A stretch of DNA of 64,000 nt from Anaeramoeba flamelloides (taxonomy: Eukaryota > Metamonada > Anaeramoebidae). Position 1 is the stretch's first letter; each line of letters starts with the position of its first letter. Below are positions 33,087-44,970 of this stretch, piece by piece. The notes under the pieces were generated by a model. It was not told where the DNA came from and ran no database searches. It saw only the letters and a list, made by a program, of their open reading frames with translations. Made by a program: the position numbers and the translations under genes. The DNA is taken from NCBI GenBank assembly GCA_027625915.1, contig JANTQA010000020.1, positions 620,001 to 684,000 of the forward strand, in the 5' to 3' direction.

Positions 33087-34814
33087 TTATTTTCTATTAT
33101 TAAATCTCCTTTTTTTGAAATTATTATCATCATCATCGTTATAATCATTTCTATTTTGATAATTTCTTTTTGGGTTATTTCTTCTCATATCAAAATCGTT
33201 TTCTTCGTTATAGGCACTTTTAAATTTATTTCTCATTTCTTCGTCGATGTTTTGGTTTCTAAACCCACCTTGGCTGTTTCTAACTTTTCTATTTGTATGG
33301 TAGTCACCACGTTCTTCGAATTGGCGAACCTTGCGTTCAACAATCTCTCTTACTCTAATTCCAAGGCTGTTATCTGGGTCTTCACCCAATGAATCTACTC
33401 TGATGGCGAGTGCACATTTGGCTGCCAAAATTCTCGAAATACGGCCACGGTTTTTAGGGGTTGCCTGTCCTACCAATGATGCATGGTAGATTAAACCGTA
33501 TTTGGGTGTATCGTGGTCTGTCTTTAAGGCACGGAACAGGGCCTTTTCGGCGCCCAAGATTTGGATTGTGCTCGCAGGGTGCTTAGCGAGGGAAATTAAA
33601 GAACCAGCCTTGGCGATTAATTTGGCGCCGACAATCTCGCCAACTAAGGAAGTCAAATTCGGGGCGATTGCTGTCATTCTGTTTTTTAAATAATCGAGTA
33701 ATTGCTGCCTCCCTTCGGCCATGGAAACGACCTGAGATGCCAAATATTGGATATTCATGATATCGTCTTCAGAAATTTCGGTACCCATCGAAACCTTTGC
33801 GACAGATCGGATTTGTTCAATCGTATCGTTCACATCTTCTTCGTTGCCTTCTTCGTAGGTGTCCAAGTTTTGGAAGAACTCCTTCAAATCCAATTTAGGG
33901 ATGTTGTTTCTGACGCCAACAAAGTTCACGATCCTTGAGTACAAAATGTGATCGTCGATCAAGTCAACAAGCTCGGGGAAGTGCCATCCATACCATTCCT
34001 TCACCCTCATCGAATAGATATTTAATTCCTTTTCCATATCAGACAATAACGAGATGGCTTGCACGACCATCGTATCTACCTTTTCGGGGCTGAACTTCAA
34101 TTTGTGGCGTGATAACGAATGAGAAAGACCCCTAGACATGGTCCTCATTTCGTCTGGGGAAACGTCCCCGACAATCGATGTGATTTGTGATCGGATACTT
34201 TTCATTAGTTGCTGAAGCTGCTTGTCATAAATACATTTGATCCCTAGCTTGTCTTGGATTTTGCTACCAAGCTTTAAATCACAAATGGCGAGGCTGTCTT
34301 TAAGTTTTTTGTCAACAACAGATTCTTGGAGGAAATTCATTAATTTGCCACTTAACTCGGATTGAATCAATTTTTGTGTGGACTCGACTGCTTCATTAAC
34401 GTTTTGAAATTTGGAAAAATCGTGTAACTCAACTCTTTTGTTATGTTTTTGTTATGTTTTTTTTTTTGTTTTTGTTTGGTTTTGTTAAATGAACAAGGTT
34501 ATTATTTATTTGTTTTTTATTGTTTTTTTTGAAATATTAAAGCAAAAAAAGGAAATGTATTTGGAAAGTCAAAAAGTGAGTCGACAATTGTTTTATGATT
34601 GATTGTGGTTTAATTTTTTTTTCTTTTTTTTTTTTCTGGATCTTAATTCGTAATTGTTTTTTAAAATAATATTTTGTAAATTTAAAACTTACAATTGAGA
34701 AAGTGCTTCGCTGTTGTCAATAGAAGTAACAATATTTTTTGTAGAACGAAGCTTTTCTTCGTCTAAAACCTTAAATAAACAATAACCAACAGGTGTCTCA
34801 TAAAGAATTAACAT
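33087..34814 (-). CDS. NOP58: nucleolar protein NOP58, box C/D snoRNP core
   Basis: Model: complement(join(33087..34434,34693..34814)), 1470 nt, 489 aa. NOP58 with NOP56, fibrillarin and 15.5K/SNU13 forms the box C/D snoRNP that 2'-O-methylates and processes rRNA in the nucleolus. Exon 1 gives MLILYETPVGYCLFKVLDEE, which matches the NOP58 N-terminus and not NOP56. The intron (GTAAGT...AAAAG, 258 bp) splits a Leu codon. Domains: NOP5NT about 1-65; NOSIC about 160-215 (AEISMGTE-like VSMGTEISEDDI); Nop about 255-405, with the invariant RMTAIAPNLTSLVGEIVGAK, AKHPASTIQILGAEKALFRA and TPKYGLIYHASLVG. The C-terminus is a short Arg/Asn/Asp-rich tail (NDDDDNNFKKRRFNNRK) instead of the long KKE/D repeats common in the family. 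Exons are much richer in G+C than their flanks. Confidence 0.97.
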
Positions 34815-36461
34815 ACTTTTATAATTTTAAATTTTGGTTGTTTCTCAAAAATGTAAAAAAATAAAATAAAAAAAAAATGAATTCGAAATTCTGTTACTTA
34901 AACTGCTCTAAGCGAGTAGTATTTAAATTTTGGATATTAAAAATTAATAAACTTATTCTTACTTGATTGAAATTCAGAAACCAAAAGGAAATATACTCCA
35001 GAAAATTGTAAAAAAAAATTATCTCATGTCTTGTGTCGAACTTTTTTATTTTAGTATTAATTAAATTGATCTTTTGGAGAGAGGATTTTGAAAGACTGTT
35101 TAAAAAGGGTGGAACAAATAAAAATTTGTCATTTTTTGTGAGTATAATTCCTTTTATACGTATAATATGGTACTCAGTTTTTTATGTGAAAATGTTGATT
35201 TTAAAAATCAACACAATACTTACAAATAAAGATATACGCGGTAAGATAGATTTGAAGATATTGGGGCCAAGTGATAATTCTTATCTTACCCTTATACTAT
35301 GGAATTTTTTTACAATCAGTTTTTGCACTCGGAATCTAATAATCAAAGACTATCATTTAGAGACACTTCATCACCAATAAGTAATTAATAATTCTTGTTT
35401 GGGTGTGGTGATTTTTTCTGGCCTCTTAGTTTTATTTTATTTTTATAGAATTTACTTCTCCATTCTGTAAAAAAAGTGAAACATGGTTTTTAATTGGGAA
35501 CATTACCGAAAATGAAAAGTAAGATCAATTAAAAAAAGAATAAATAAATAAATTAAAATAAAATGAAGTACTCAGCACAATAACAGTTTTTTTATTACTT
35601 TCTTTTGGTATTTCGGCTTTTCTTTGATTGATCAATTATGAAAAATTTGTTGTAAAAATTCGACTATTTTTGAGATAACCAAAACCACTTTGAAAAATTT
35701 GGATAAATCAAGTAGACTTAAATTGTATTTGCTGAGTTGATTGAAAATAATTTACTGGGTTATTATTTGAAGTTAATTGGTTTCTTCTTTTGATTCATTT
35801 TACTTTTCATTTTCAGATTTCATTAATATTTCTAATCAAAAACCCTCTTTCACTTTTTTTCCAAAAGGGTAAAGTTGAGATCCAAAATCAAGTAATTGTT
35901 GAAAGAACCATTCGAATATTCTTCTTTTTTAGTTGGAAATTCTGAAATAAGAATACACTGTCAATCACTCCCCAAATAAAAAAAGTTTTCTTTTCCTTTC
36001 AAAAATATTTCGTCATATTAAAAATTTTTTAAGAATTTTTTCATATGGGGGGGGGATATAACAACTTAAATCATTGGATTTTGAAGGATAATCCCAGAAA
36101 CTAGTATTTCTTCAATCAAAATTCCCATTTGAGAAAATTCAACTATATACAATTCCAAGATTAAAATAAATATTTCCCACTTTAAACTTTTTGGAAAATG
36201 TTTTTAAATTCTCTAAAAGTGTTTGAAAGTTTTGTAATACTGAAAAATTGACAAAATTCCTGAGATTTTTTATAATTTTTACCTCAAAAAAATTTTTTAT
36301 ATCTAACTGGAACGAGATTTTTAATGGATTAAATTCAAAATCTATACTACAGAAAACTGTCAAAGCGTGGCCAAAAAAAGAATACGTGAAAGACTTCCAG
36401 CAACATACAATAAAATTTAAAAACCACAATTTGCAGCAAAAAAAAAACATAAAAATATTGT
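34815..36461. other. intergenic 5' flank of NOP58
   Basis: An open plus frame at 35033-35380 begins at TTG, is hydrophobic and shows no family. A run of nine G at about 36047 stands out. I annotate no gene. Confidence 0.35.
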
Positions 36462-36780
36462 ATTATTATTATTGAAGAAGTTCAATTCTATTTGAGTTGT
36501 CTATTTACTTAAATTTCGCAAAGTAAAAATAAGAGATTCAGTGTAAAATCATATTTTTCATTATTATTCATTACAAAAACATATTAAATTATTTTTATCG
36601 TAAAAATGTCAAAACAAAAGCAAAAAATTGAAAAAGAAAAAAGAGAAATAGAAAAAGAAATAAATTGAGTTTAGAATTCGTTTATTAGAACAATTGGTAA
36701 AAAAATCAAAAAAAAAAAAAATGTCACCATTTAATCAAGAATTCCCAAAATCATAACGACAATACTTTTGGTTATTTTTT
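36462..36780 (+). repeat. dispersed repeat family B, second copy
   Basis: Counterpart of 16930-17230: ATTATTATTATTGAAGAAGT at the start and TTTATTAGAACAATTGGTAA near 36680. Confidence 0.5.
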
Positions 36781-37607
36781 TTTTTAATTTGTTATATAAT
36801 TCAGGGTGTTTATTTGATAGTTGTCGTTCGGTTTTTGTTTCTGGGTTGGACTGCTTTAATCTTGGATATTTATAAATCGTTTTTTATGGGTTTGACAAGT
36901 TAAGAGAAATAAAAAAGTATCATTTTTTTTATTTTTTTTTCTAGTTTTTTTTTATTTTGCTTTTTTTAAAAAAAATGTTTTTTTCAACATTTTTTTTACC
37001 TCTTTCAAAATTTTATCAAACTTTTTATAAAAAATCCCCTTTATATTAAAAAGAAAGAAATTAAAAAGAAAATTTTCTTTTGTTTTTTATCTATTGGAAA
37101 ATGAAAAAGTTTTATCAATTTTAGATGATTGTGACTGATTTAATCTTTTTTTTTAATACATTTTTCTGTGTGTATTGTGTTAGACTGTAATTTAAACTAT
37201 GTAAATATAATAATATTCAAAAGAAAAACAAATTATTTTTTTTTCCATGTTTAAACTGTCGTTATCATTGCGAGGGTAGTAATACTAAAAAAAAATATTC
37301 AAGGGGATTTAATAAAAAAGCGAAAAACAATTATTTGATATTGAAACTGAAAAATGAACTAAAAAATCCGGTTACTAACAATGTCTGGTTTACTTTTAAA
37401 TATTATTTTAAGAAGTGAATTATTGTTTTTAAAAAATTTATTCAATATCCAATTTTCTGAAAAGTTTAAAATTCAAATTTTGTCAAAATATTTAAAAACA
37501 ATTTTTTTTTTTTCTTCCAGAAAGAAAGAACCCCAATTGTTGAATAAGAGATTGTAAAAAAATATACTTTAAAAATTAAACTACTGCTTTTTCAAATAAC
37601 TTTTTTT

Positions 37608-38172
37608 AGGTATATATATATATATATATTAACCAAATTCCAATATATTTTAGAACCCTTAAAAAAGTTGTAAGAATAACAATACTGCACTTTACCTTAA
37701 ATTTCCAAATAATTTTGATTTTACAAACTATTTCATTTTTTTATATTTTCTATTTGGTTTTTTTATTCCCTTATAATCCAGTTACATTATCTATTTCGTT
37801 TGATTGGGGGATTATCTCGAATGGTTAATGGAAGGTTAGTGTTGAGATTGTTAAATTGAAAAAAAAAAACAGATACAACTGGTTGGTGGTATATTATCAT
37901 TTGATCGATCAATAATTATTAGTAACATTTTGACAAATTTACCAATACATTTTTTGTCCAGTTTGTTTCATTGTTTTGGACACACCTGTTTTTATTTTCA
38001 TCATTTTATATTTTTTATTATTTTATTTGGAGAAAGATGATTACTTATAAGAAAATTAATACTAGATAACTCGAATGTGGTTTTATATTACGTTTGGAAA
38101 AATACAATAAATTGGGTTTTTTTACATATTGTTGATTTTGGGTGTATCCAAATTTTTGGAATGGGGTTTAGA
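37608..38172 (-). repeat. dispersed repeat family A, inverted copy at a TA tract
   Basis: (TA)n at 37611-37629 borders the left end. The sequence then runs as the complement of 3406-3940: AAGAATAACAATACTGCACT, GTTACATTATCTATTTCGTT, ATTATCATTTGATCGATC and GGTGTATCCAAATTTTTGG, ending GGAATGGGGTTTA. Confidence 0.7.
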
Positions 38173-38919
38173 TCCTATCAAAATTTGATTTTAATATTTC
38201 AGAAATTTCCGTTTCAAATCGATAAACACAGAGTAATTCCTGTGGGTGTTCAAGTATTTTTTATCCTTACTTTTACAAGTTTGAAATGTTTTGAATTTTG
38301 AACTGGTTCTTGAAAATCCCTTAAACCTCATTTATTTTTTAAAATTTCCATTTAAAATTATTTTTCAAAATTTTCATCAAAAGATCTATTGATAAATTTT
38401 TTTTTGTTTTTATTTAACTTGGAAAACAAGTGTTTTTTTTTGAACAATTTCTTCAAACTGAAAATTCTATTTGTAATCGGAAGTGTAAAATAAAACAACA
38501 AAATAAACACCCTTCCAGGTTGAAAATGTATTCCTTATCAATAAATCCTCTCACCAAAATTTTCACAGGCTTTATTTTATTTTGATTTCTAATTATTAAT
38601 ATTTTTTTTTGTGGGTATTACAAATGATAAGTAATGGTGTTAAAATTCCAGTTATTTGGTGATTGGCTCTAATTTGGTTTTTATTCTATAATTTATTCAA
38701 TTAGATTTTTTTTTTGAAAAAATTTGAATTTTGGTGTGTAATCAAAATTATAGAATTGGAGTTTTGTTTTTAAATTTAAAAAGAATTCAAGGGTAAGTAT
38801 TTGAAGATAGTGAGATCAGTGAAATAGTAATTGATTAGCCACATTAAAAAAAGTGCTAACCAAACATTGGTTCAAAAGGATTTTTTCATCTGCAAAGAAG
38901 AAATTTGGAAATTTTGAAT

Positions 38920-38950
<31 letters not shown>

Positions 38951-39191
38951 CAAAAGAAAAAAGGAAAAAGATTTTATTTTTTCAAAAACAAAAAAGGAAA
39001 ATAATTTCAAACAAAAAACAAATAGGGAAGATCAAAATTTGGTTTGTCGAACAATTAAAGTTCTTCAAAAAAATTTAAATAGCATGCATTTTTTTTTCTT
39101 CTTTGTTGCAAGTTTCGTGTGAATAATTTTTTTTTTGTTTCTTTGTTTCTTTGTTTTTGAGAGGGGAGGAGAATAACTGATAAAAAAGTGT
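38173..39191. other. intergenic 3' flank of ARPC5
   Basis: AT-rich. A stretch near 38600-38790 (GTGATTGGCTCTAATTTGG; GAATTTTGGTGTGTAATC) resembles the right part of family A at 32740-32830, so it may be a fragment. No gene is seen. Confidence 0.35.
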
Positions 39192-39649
39192 TTATAATAC
39201 ACGTTTTCTTTTTTCAGACATAACACGCATGATACAACCAAGACCAGCAACTTCAGAAAGAGCGCCGTGCCATTTAAGAAGTTTTAAAGAATTATCACAG
39301 TTTTCAAGTCCTTTATAAATATATCTCATTAAGGCATCTTGTTGATCTGTATCTAAGTTATTACAAGTGTCTTTCATTTTGTTATCAGCAGTGTCTGATA
39401 AACTATTAATTACTTGTTCATAAATTCTTTGCTATTATTTGTCAAAAAAAAAAAAAAAAAAAAGAGAAAAAAATGCAAAATTTGTTTATTTTTTTTTTGT
39501 TTTGTTTTCGTTTGTTTTGTTTTGTTTGAGGAAGAAAAAATAATAAGTAAAAAAACTCTGGGTTGTGAATTTTTAAAAGAAGAAAAAGATACTTTTTCTT
39601 GTGGTTGTTCTTCGTAAGGTGGGTTTTCAAGAAATTGTGTAAGAGACAT
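39192..39649 (-). CDS. ARPC5: Arp2/3 complex subunit 5 (p16-Arc), short form
   Basis: Model: complement(join(39192..39431,39593..39649)), 297 nt, 98 aa. ARPC5 is the smallest subunit of the Arp2/3 complex, which nucleates branched actin. Exon 1 gives MSLTQFLENPPYEEQPQEK (compare the family's ALKNPP helix). The intron is GTATCT...AATAG, phase 0. Exon 2 gives QRIYEQVINSLSDTADNKM and the hallmark DALMRYIYKGLEN, LLKWHGALSEVAGLGCIMRV. Known ARPC5 proteins are about 150 aa; this one lacks the N-terminal region of about 50 residues, which in other eukaryotes extends over the ARPC2/ARP2 side. No AG acceptor sits just before the ATG, so an extra 5' exon is not obvious. G+C is modest. Confidence 0.88.
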
Positions 39650-40841
39650 GTTAATTGATTAAATAATAAACTTGAAAAAAAATGTAAAAAATGATTATCA
39701 ATTTGGTATAATCAGATAGATTTAGAAGTCAAAAATCTTTTGAAAATACTCTTCTTTGATATTTGAGTGATTTTATGGTAAGACAAGAATTTCTTTTCTT
39801 TAAAAAATTAAGAAACATGTTGATTCTTTTTATGAATCAAAACAAAAACCAAGAGAAACAAATTTTACTATTTTTAGATGAACAAATAAGTTATTTGAAA
39901 AATACTCTTTACAATTACTGTTAAAATAAAGTCTTCTTTTTGTAGGGTGTACCCAACCGAACTTCATTCTTGAATTTGAAAGACTATTAATTGTGCGAAG
40001 AAATCTATTTTATATAATTTAATTTACTTTCACTGATTTGAGAGACAACCACTTTAATTTGAATTGATGCGTTTTATACTCACTGTTTTCTTTTAAAGAT
40101 CAAAATAAATTGTTCTAGTTTTTATTAGAATCAATGAAAATATCAATCAAAGGAAATATGGGAAATCATTACGTTATTAACGTCTTTTGAAAAGAAAAGG
40201 TTTTCAATTTAATCAACTAAAAAGATGAAAACATTTTTCGAGACACAATTTCATAATTTTAACATTTTATGAAAAGTTCTAAGTTAAAAAAAGATTTCAT
40301 TTTTAAATGTTTATAATGATCAGTTTGAAAATTACTATTTGTTGTAAAATAATAGAACAAAATTTTCAATCAGCTTTCCAAAAAAGAGATTTTCGAGATT
40401 CAATTAGAATTACAATTTTTGGTATTCTTATTCAGTACATTATTGATTAACCTCTTTTAGAATTGGGAATTTTGATTATAAGTGTTAATTCTTGGGAGGT
40501 GTTTTTTTTGGAAAGATGATTGAAAATTTTGATCTTTTTATTTTACAATTAATAGTAACTTGTGTTTGAAAAATATACACCTTTCTCAAAAAATTGTAAT
40601 TTTATCGTTTACATTTCAAAATAGAACTCATTTTAGAAAAAATCATGTTTTAATAAAGAGTCATTGATGAGAGATCTAAACTTCATAGATTAAGAAACAA
40701 ATATTAGAAAAAATAGAAAAAAGAATGTTATTATTCCAAATCGAAATAGAAGGGTTTAGTTTTTTTTAAAACAAAATTCTGAGAAAATTCATTTTTTTTA
40801 ATTGTTTTTTTAGTTAAAAATATTTCTTTCAATACATCCAA
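39650..40841. other. divergent intergenic region, ARPC5 / RPS23 promoters
   Basis: The ARPC5 start (minus) and RPS23 start (plus) face away from each other across about 1.2 kb, so both promoters lie here. I see no other gene and no distinct motif. Confidence 0.4.
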
Positions 40842-41695
40842 ATGGGTAACAATTTTTTCCATGGTTCAAAACTAAAATTCTCACAACACGTTTAATCAAT
40901 TTGTTTTTTTTTTTAAAAATCTATACTTGCTTTTTTTAATAATTTGGTGATGACCAACAGGAAAACCAAAAGGTATTAGAGCCGGTAGAAAACTTAGAAA
41001 CAGACGTAAAGTTCAAAGATGGAAAGATAAAAGATATAAAAAATCTCACTCTGGAACTGCAATCAAAGTTTGTTTTTGAATTTTCCCTTCTTTGTTTTTC
41101 AAAAAAATCAAAAAAAAACATAAAAATAATCAAAAATCTCTTTTTGTTCTTTTTTGATAAAAATAATTTGATCCAAATGATTTGATCCAATAGACTGACG
41201 CTTTCCAAGGAGCATCCCATGCTCGTGGGATTGTTGTAGAAAAGGTTGGTGTAGAAGCAAAACAACCAAATTCTGCTATTAGAAAATGTGTACGTGTTCA
41301 ACTCGCTAAAAATGGTAAAAAAGTTCTTGCCTTTGTACCAAAAGATGGATCACTTACATACATTGACGATAATGATGAAGTTTTAATTTGTGGATGTAAG
41401 ATCTTACATTGAAAATATTTTTTTGTTTATTTTATTATTTTTGCTTTTTCTTTTTTTTTTTATTTTCTTTTTTTTTTTTTTTTTTTATTTTATTTTTTTT
41501 TGTTTATTTATTGACCCTCTTCTTTTTTTTTTTTTTTTTTTCATTATATTTTACCACATATTTTAAATAAATCCAGTTGGAAGAAGTGGAAGAGCTGTTG
41601 GTGATGTTCCAGGTGTTAGATTTAAACTTGTTAAAGTTTCAGGTGTATCTCTCCTTGCACTTTGGCAACATAAAAAAGAAAAACCAAGATCATAA
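40842..41695 (+). CDS. RPS23: 40S ribosomal protein S23 (uS12)
   Basis: Model: join(40842..40845,40961..41067,41194..41395,41577..41695), 432 nt, 143 aa, exactly the usual eukaryotic length. uS12 sits at the decoding centre of the small subunit. Exon 1 is only ATGG and joins GA to give Met-Gly-Lys-Pro. Conserved runs: [77 protein letters not shown] and [13 protein letters not shown]. The QPNSAIRK loop carries the Pro that is hydroxylated in most eukaryotes. The three introns (115, 126 and 181 bp) start GTAACA, GTTTGT and GTAAGA and end CAG, TAG and CAG. Phases agree at every junction. Confidence 0.97.
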
Positions 41696-44600
41696 ATAAG
41701 AATCTTTTTTTTAAAATTATGAAACAAAACACTTTTATTCTTATTCAAGACAAATAGAAAATAATGACACTTTTAAAACCAAAGGTTTCAAAATGAAATA
41801 ATTTTTTTTTTTTTTTTTTTTTTGACTCTTTCGATTTTATTCGATTTTAAATTTTCCTCACTTTTTAATTTTGAAATAAAAACAACCTTAGATTAATTTT
41901 GTATTTTTAAAATTACCAACCCCCAGTTTTCTTATCTCAGATGTCCCTAATAATTCAAAATAAACCGATATTTTTTTTTCAATCACCACACCAACAAAAA
42001 TCTGATGATGACTTCTCTTAAAACTGAAATTTAATTGAACAACACATAGAGATCTTGAAATTTGTGATTCAGATTCTGAATAAATCAAATGGAAAAACTC
42101 TTAACATTGGATAATTTAGCTTACTTGGATCAATTATTTAAATTTTTTGATAATTTAATTTTCCGAAAAGTTTTATGTTTGTCTTGTGATTTCTAGACAA
42201 GAGAAATTAAGTAAAAATAATTTGTTGATTTAATCTTATAGTAACTTTTTTTCAGTTCCTGCTTTTTGTTTGAAAGTTAGACTGATCTCTTGTAGCAATA
42301 CGTTTGGTTTTTTATTTGTGAATTTTTTTCTTTTTCAAAAGTTGTAAAATAATCCACTAGAATTAAAACCCCACCTAAAGTGGTCATAATGATTATCTGG
42401 TTGATAAATTTTAGAATCATAGTGAAAATTCAATGCTTTTTAAGAACAGTTTCCTTTTTTTAAACTAATAAAAATACTCTTTAGACTTATATTCGAAGAA
42501 TTAGTACTCAACATAAAAACGAAGTTAAACGAAGAGGGTATACAGAAGATTGATGAAATTATTTTTTTAAAAAATATATCTGAATATAATTGGAATTTTT
42601 AAACAAAAATCACAAATATATCTGGATATATCTCGATTTTTTTTGAAAAAATTTAAAAAATTGAAATTTTCAATTCAAAATTTGAAAAAAAGATGTAAAA
42701 TGCTGATAAGAATTCATTTTAAAACAAATTTTGTGTTAAATTGGAACAAATTTAATAATATTTTAACAATTTATTTTCGTAAAAATCACAAATATATTGG
42801 AATATTTAGCTTAATCAAATATTTATAATTGTCTTGATTTTTTAATTTGGAAAGTATCAACTTGTTAAAATACGAGTTTGGCGTGGGAAAAAAAAAAGAT
42901 ATTCTTTGTTCGAAGGGAAATAAGATAAATATTGAGGAGTTCATAGAAAGATGATTACTATCATCATAGCACTATAAAAATAATATTAATTTAAGTTTGG
43001 GAGTGGATCCAAAATAAAGAATTATAAAAAGAGAGTATTTGAACAAAAGGAATAATATGGATTACTATGTATTTTAGGAACTCTGGATCTAACTCAGGCA
43101 CAACAATAAACAGTAAATAAATAAAAAATAACAAAAACAAGTCAAAATAATATGTTTTTTTTCATGGCGAGTTGAAGAACACACCTTTAAATATATAACG
43201 ATTTTTTCACCCAACTGAGTTATCGAAAAAATGCAAGTTTCATTAGTTCTATTATGACCAAATTTGGTTTAAATTCCAAGAGACAAACTATAACATCCAA
43301 CTTTCCAATAGTATCAATCCCTCTTTATTTCCCAACCGTTAAGAAATTTCCAGATATGATCAAAGATAGAAACCCATATATACTAGTATTCTTAACAAAG
43401 ACCGATTTGTGACTTTCTCATAAATTTCAAAACTTACAAGTAGTAAACAATTGTTTTTTTTTTATTTTATTTTCTTGATTTTTTTTTTTGTTTTATTCCC
43501 TTTTTGAAACTCTTGAAAAATTGTCTCTTTTCTATTGAAAAAAGAGAATAAACTTTTTTTTATTTTTAAATGCGATTTTTTTTTTATAAAAAAAATCAAT
43601 AATATTGTAGATTAAAGATTTTTTTCCCATAAGAAAAGGTATTTACTTAATTTTAGTATTATAAAAAAAAAACATGAATTTTTTTTATTTTTTCGTCAAT
43701 CAAAACAAATAATTAGATTCCATGACCAAATTATCTTTTCAAATAGACCAAATAGGTACGAAGTAGATCTTTTGTGATTGATCTGGAATAGATTTTTTTT
43801 TTTAATCAAATATATTGAGAATACTAAAATGTAAATGATTTCTTTATGGTCTTAGTAAATTTTGTTTAGATTTTATAATCCTTTTTTTCAGATCTTTATT
43901 GATCCAATTTTTAATTTACCCTTGTCAAAATAAAGCTTGCAAAAAAATTTTATTGATGTTTCAAAATAAAAGGTAAGTTTCATTGTTCTACAATACCTAT
44001 AAATCAACGATCAAAGAAACTGACAATAAACAATAATTAAGCATGGTATTGGTTTCTTTAAGTTCTGTTATTTGAATAGAAAAATATTAAAAATGAAGGA
44101 TTAAAATTCAAAAATTTATCTCAAAAAATAGAATTAATTTTTCTTAAAATTTCAATCAAAAAAACAAAAAATTTCAAAAAATTGAGAATATTACTAAAAA
44201 ATTTTCAACTAAATTGCATTCCTAATTTAAATTTTACTGTAAATATCCAGATGTTTACCTTCAAAATTGATTTGAAATTAGGTATACTAGTGGGCAGTCC
44301 ATTTGATGTTGCCTTGGAACAAGAAAAAAAAAAGTACGGAATATATTTTGAAACACAGATTATAGTCGTTGTGCACGCATTGTTTTGATCACTGTATTTT
44401 TCTTTAATTTTTAAAATCAGATTAAATTTTTAATTTTATTTGTCCCTAAGAACAATCCAAATTTATTAAAAGAATGTTTTCATTTTATACAATACTGTTT
44501 TGCAATAATTTTCTTTTTTTTTGTCAACCAAAAAATCCAAATAAAAAGAATCAGATCTTTAAACTTTATACAATCGAAAAAAATGAACAATTTACAAATT

Positions 44601-44970
44601 GATATTCTGGTTCTCAAAAGTTGATGAAGGAGTTTTACTAATCAGAATTTCATTGGCCATTTGTATAAAGAAGTTTATCTAAACTTTGTGAAAAGAATAA
44701 ATAAGATTTACTTGTCCATAAATGAGATAAATGTATCTAAAGTATTTTTTAAAAATCACATTTTCTCAATTGAAAATATTCAAATTTTGAAGAAATAACG
44801 GAAATAGAATTACTCGAATTTAATTTTTACAAATATTTCTGATTCAGAACACACCCGAATATTAATTAATTTGAAGAACACTTATTCTCAAAATTAATAC
44901 TAACCGTTAAGGAATAAAATTTTTATTTTTTTCCTTTTAATTTTTTTCAAAATTTCCTTGTCTTGTAAAC
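41696..44970. other. intergenic RPS23 / CLASP
   Basis: A 3.3 kb AT-rich stretch. A minus frame at 41888-42088 and a plus frame at 44265-44388 (LGILVGSPFDVALEQEKKKY) have a slightly coding look but no family and no clear splice partners. I leave them unannotated. Confidence 0.35.

Noticed and set aside
35033-35380. Hydrophobic 115-codon plus frame next to NOP58
   Set aside because: Starts at TTG, no family, no splice context; such frames arise easily in T-rich DNA.
44182-44388. Plus frame with GILVGSPFDVALEQ
   Set aside because: Slightly coding-like but isolated, with no ATG near the ordered part and no family.
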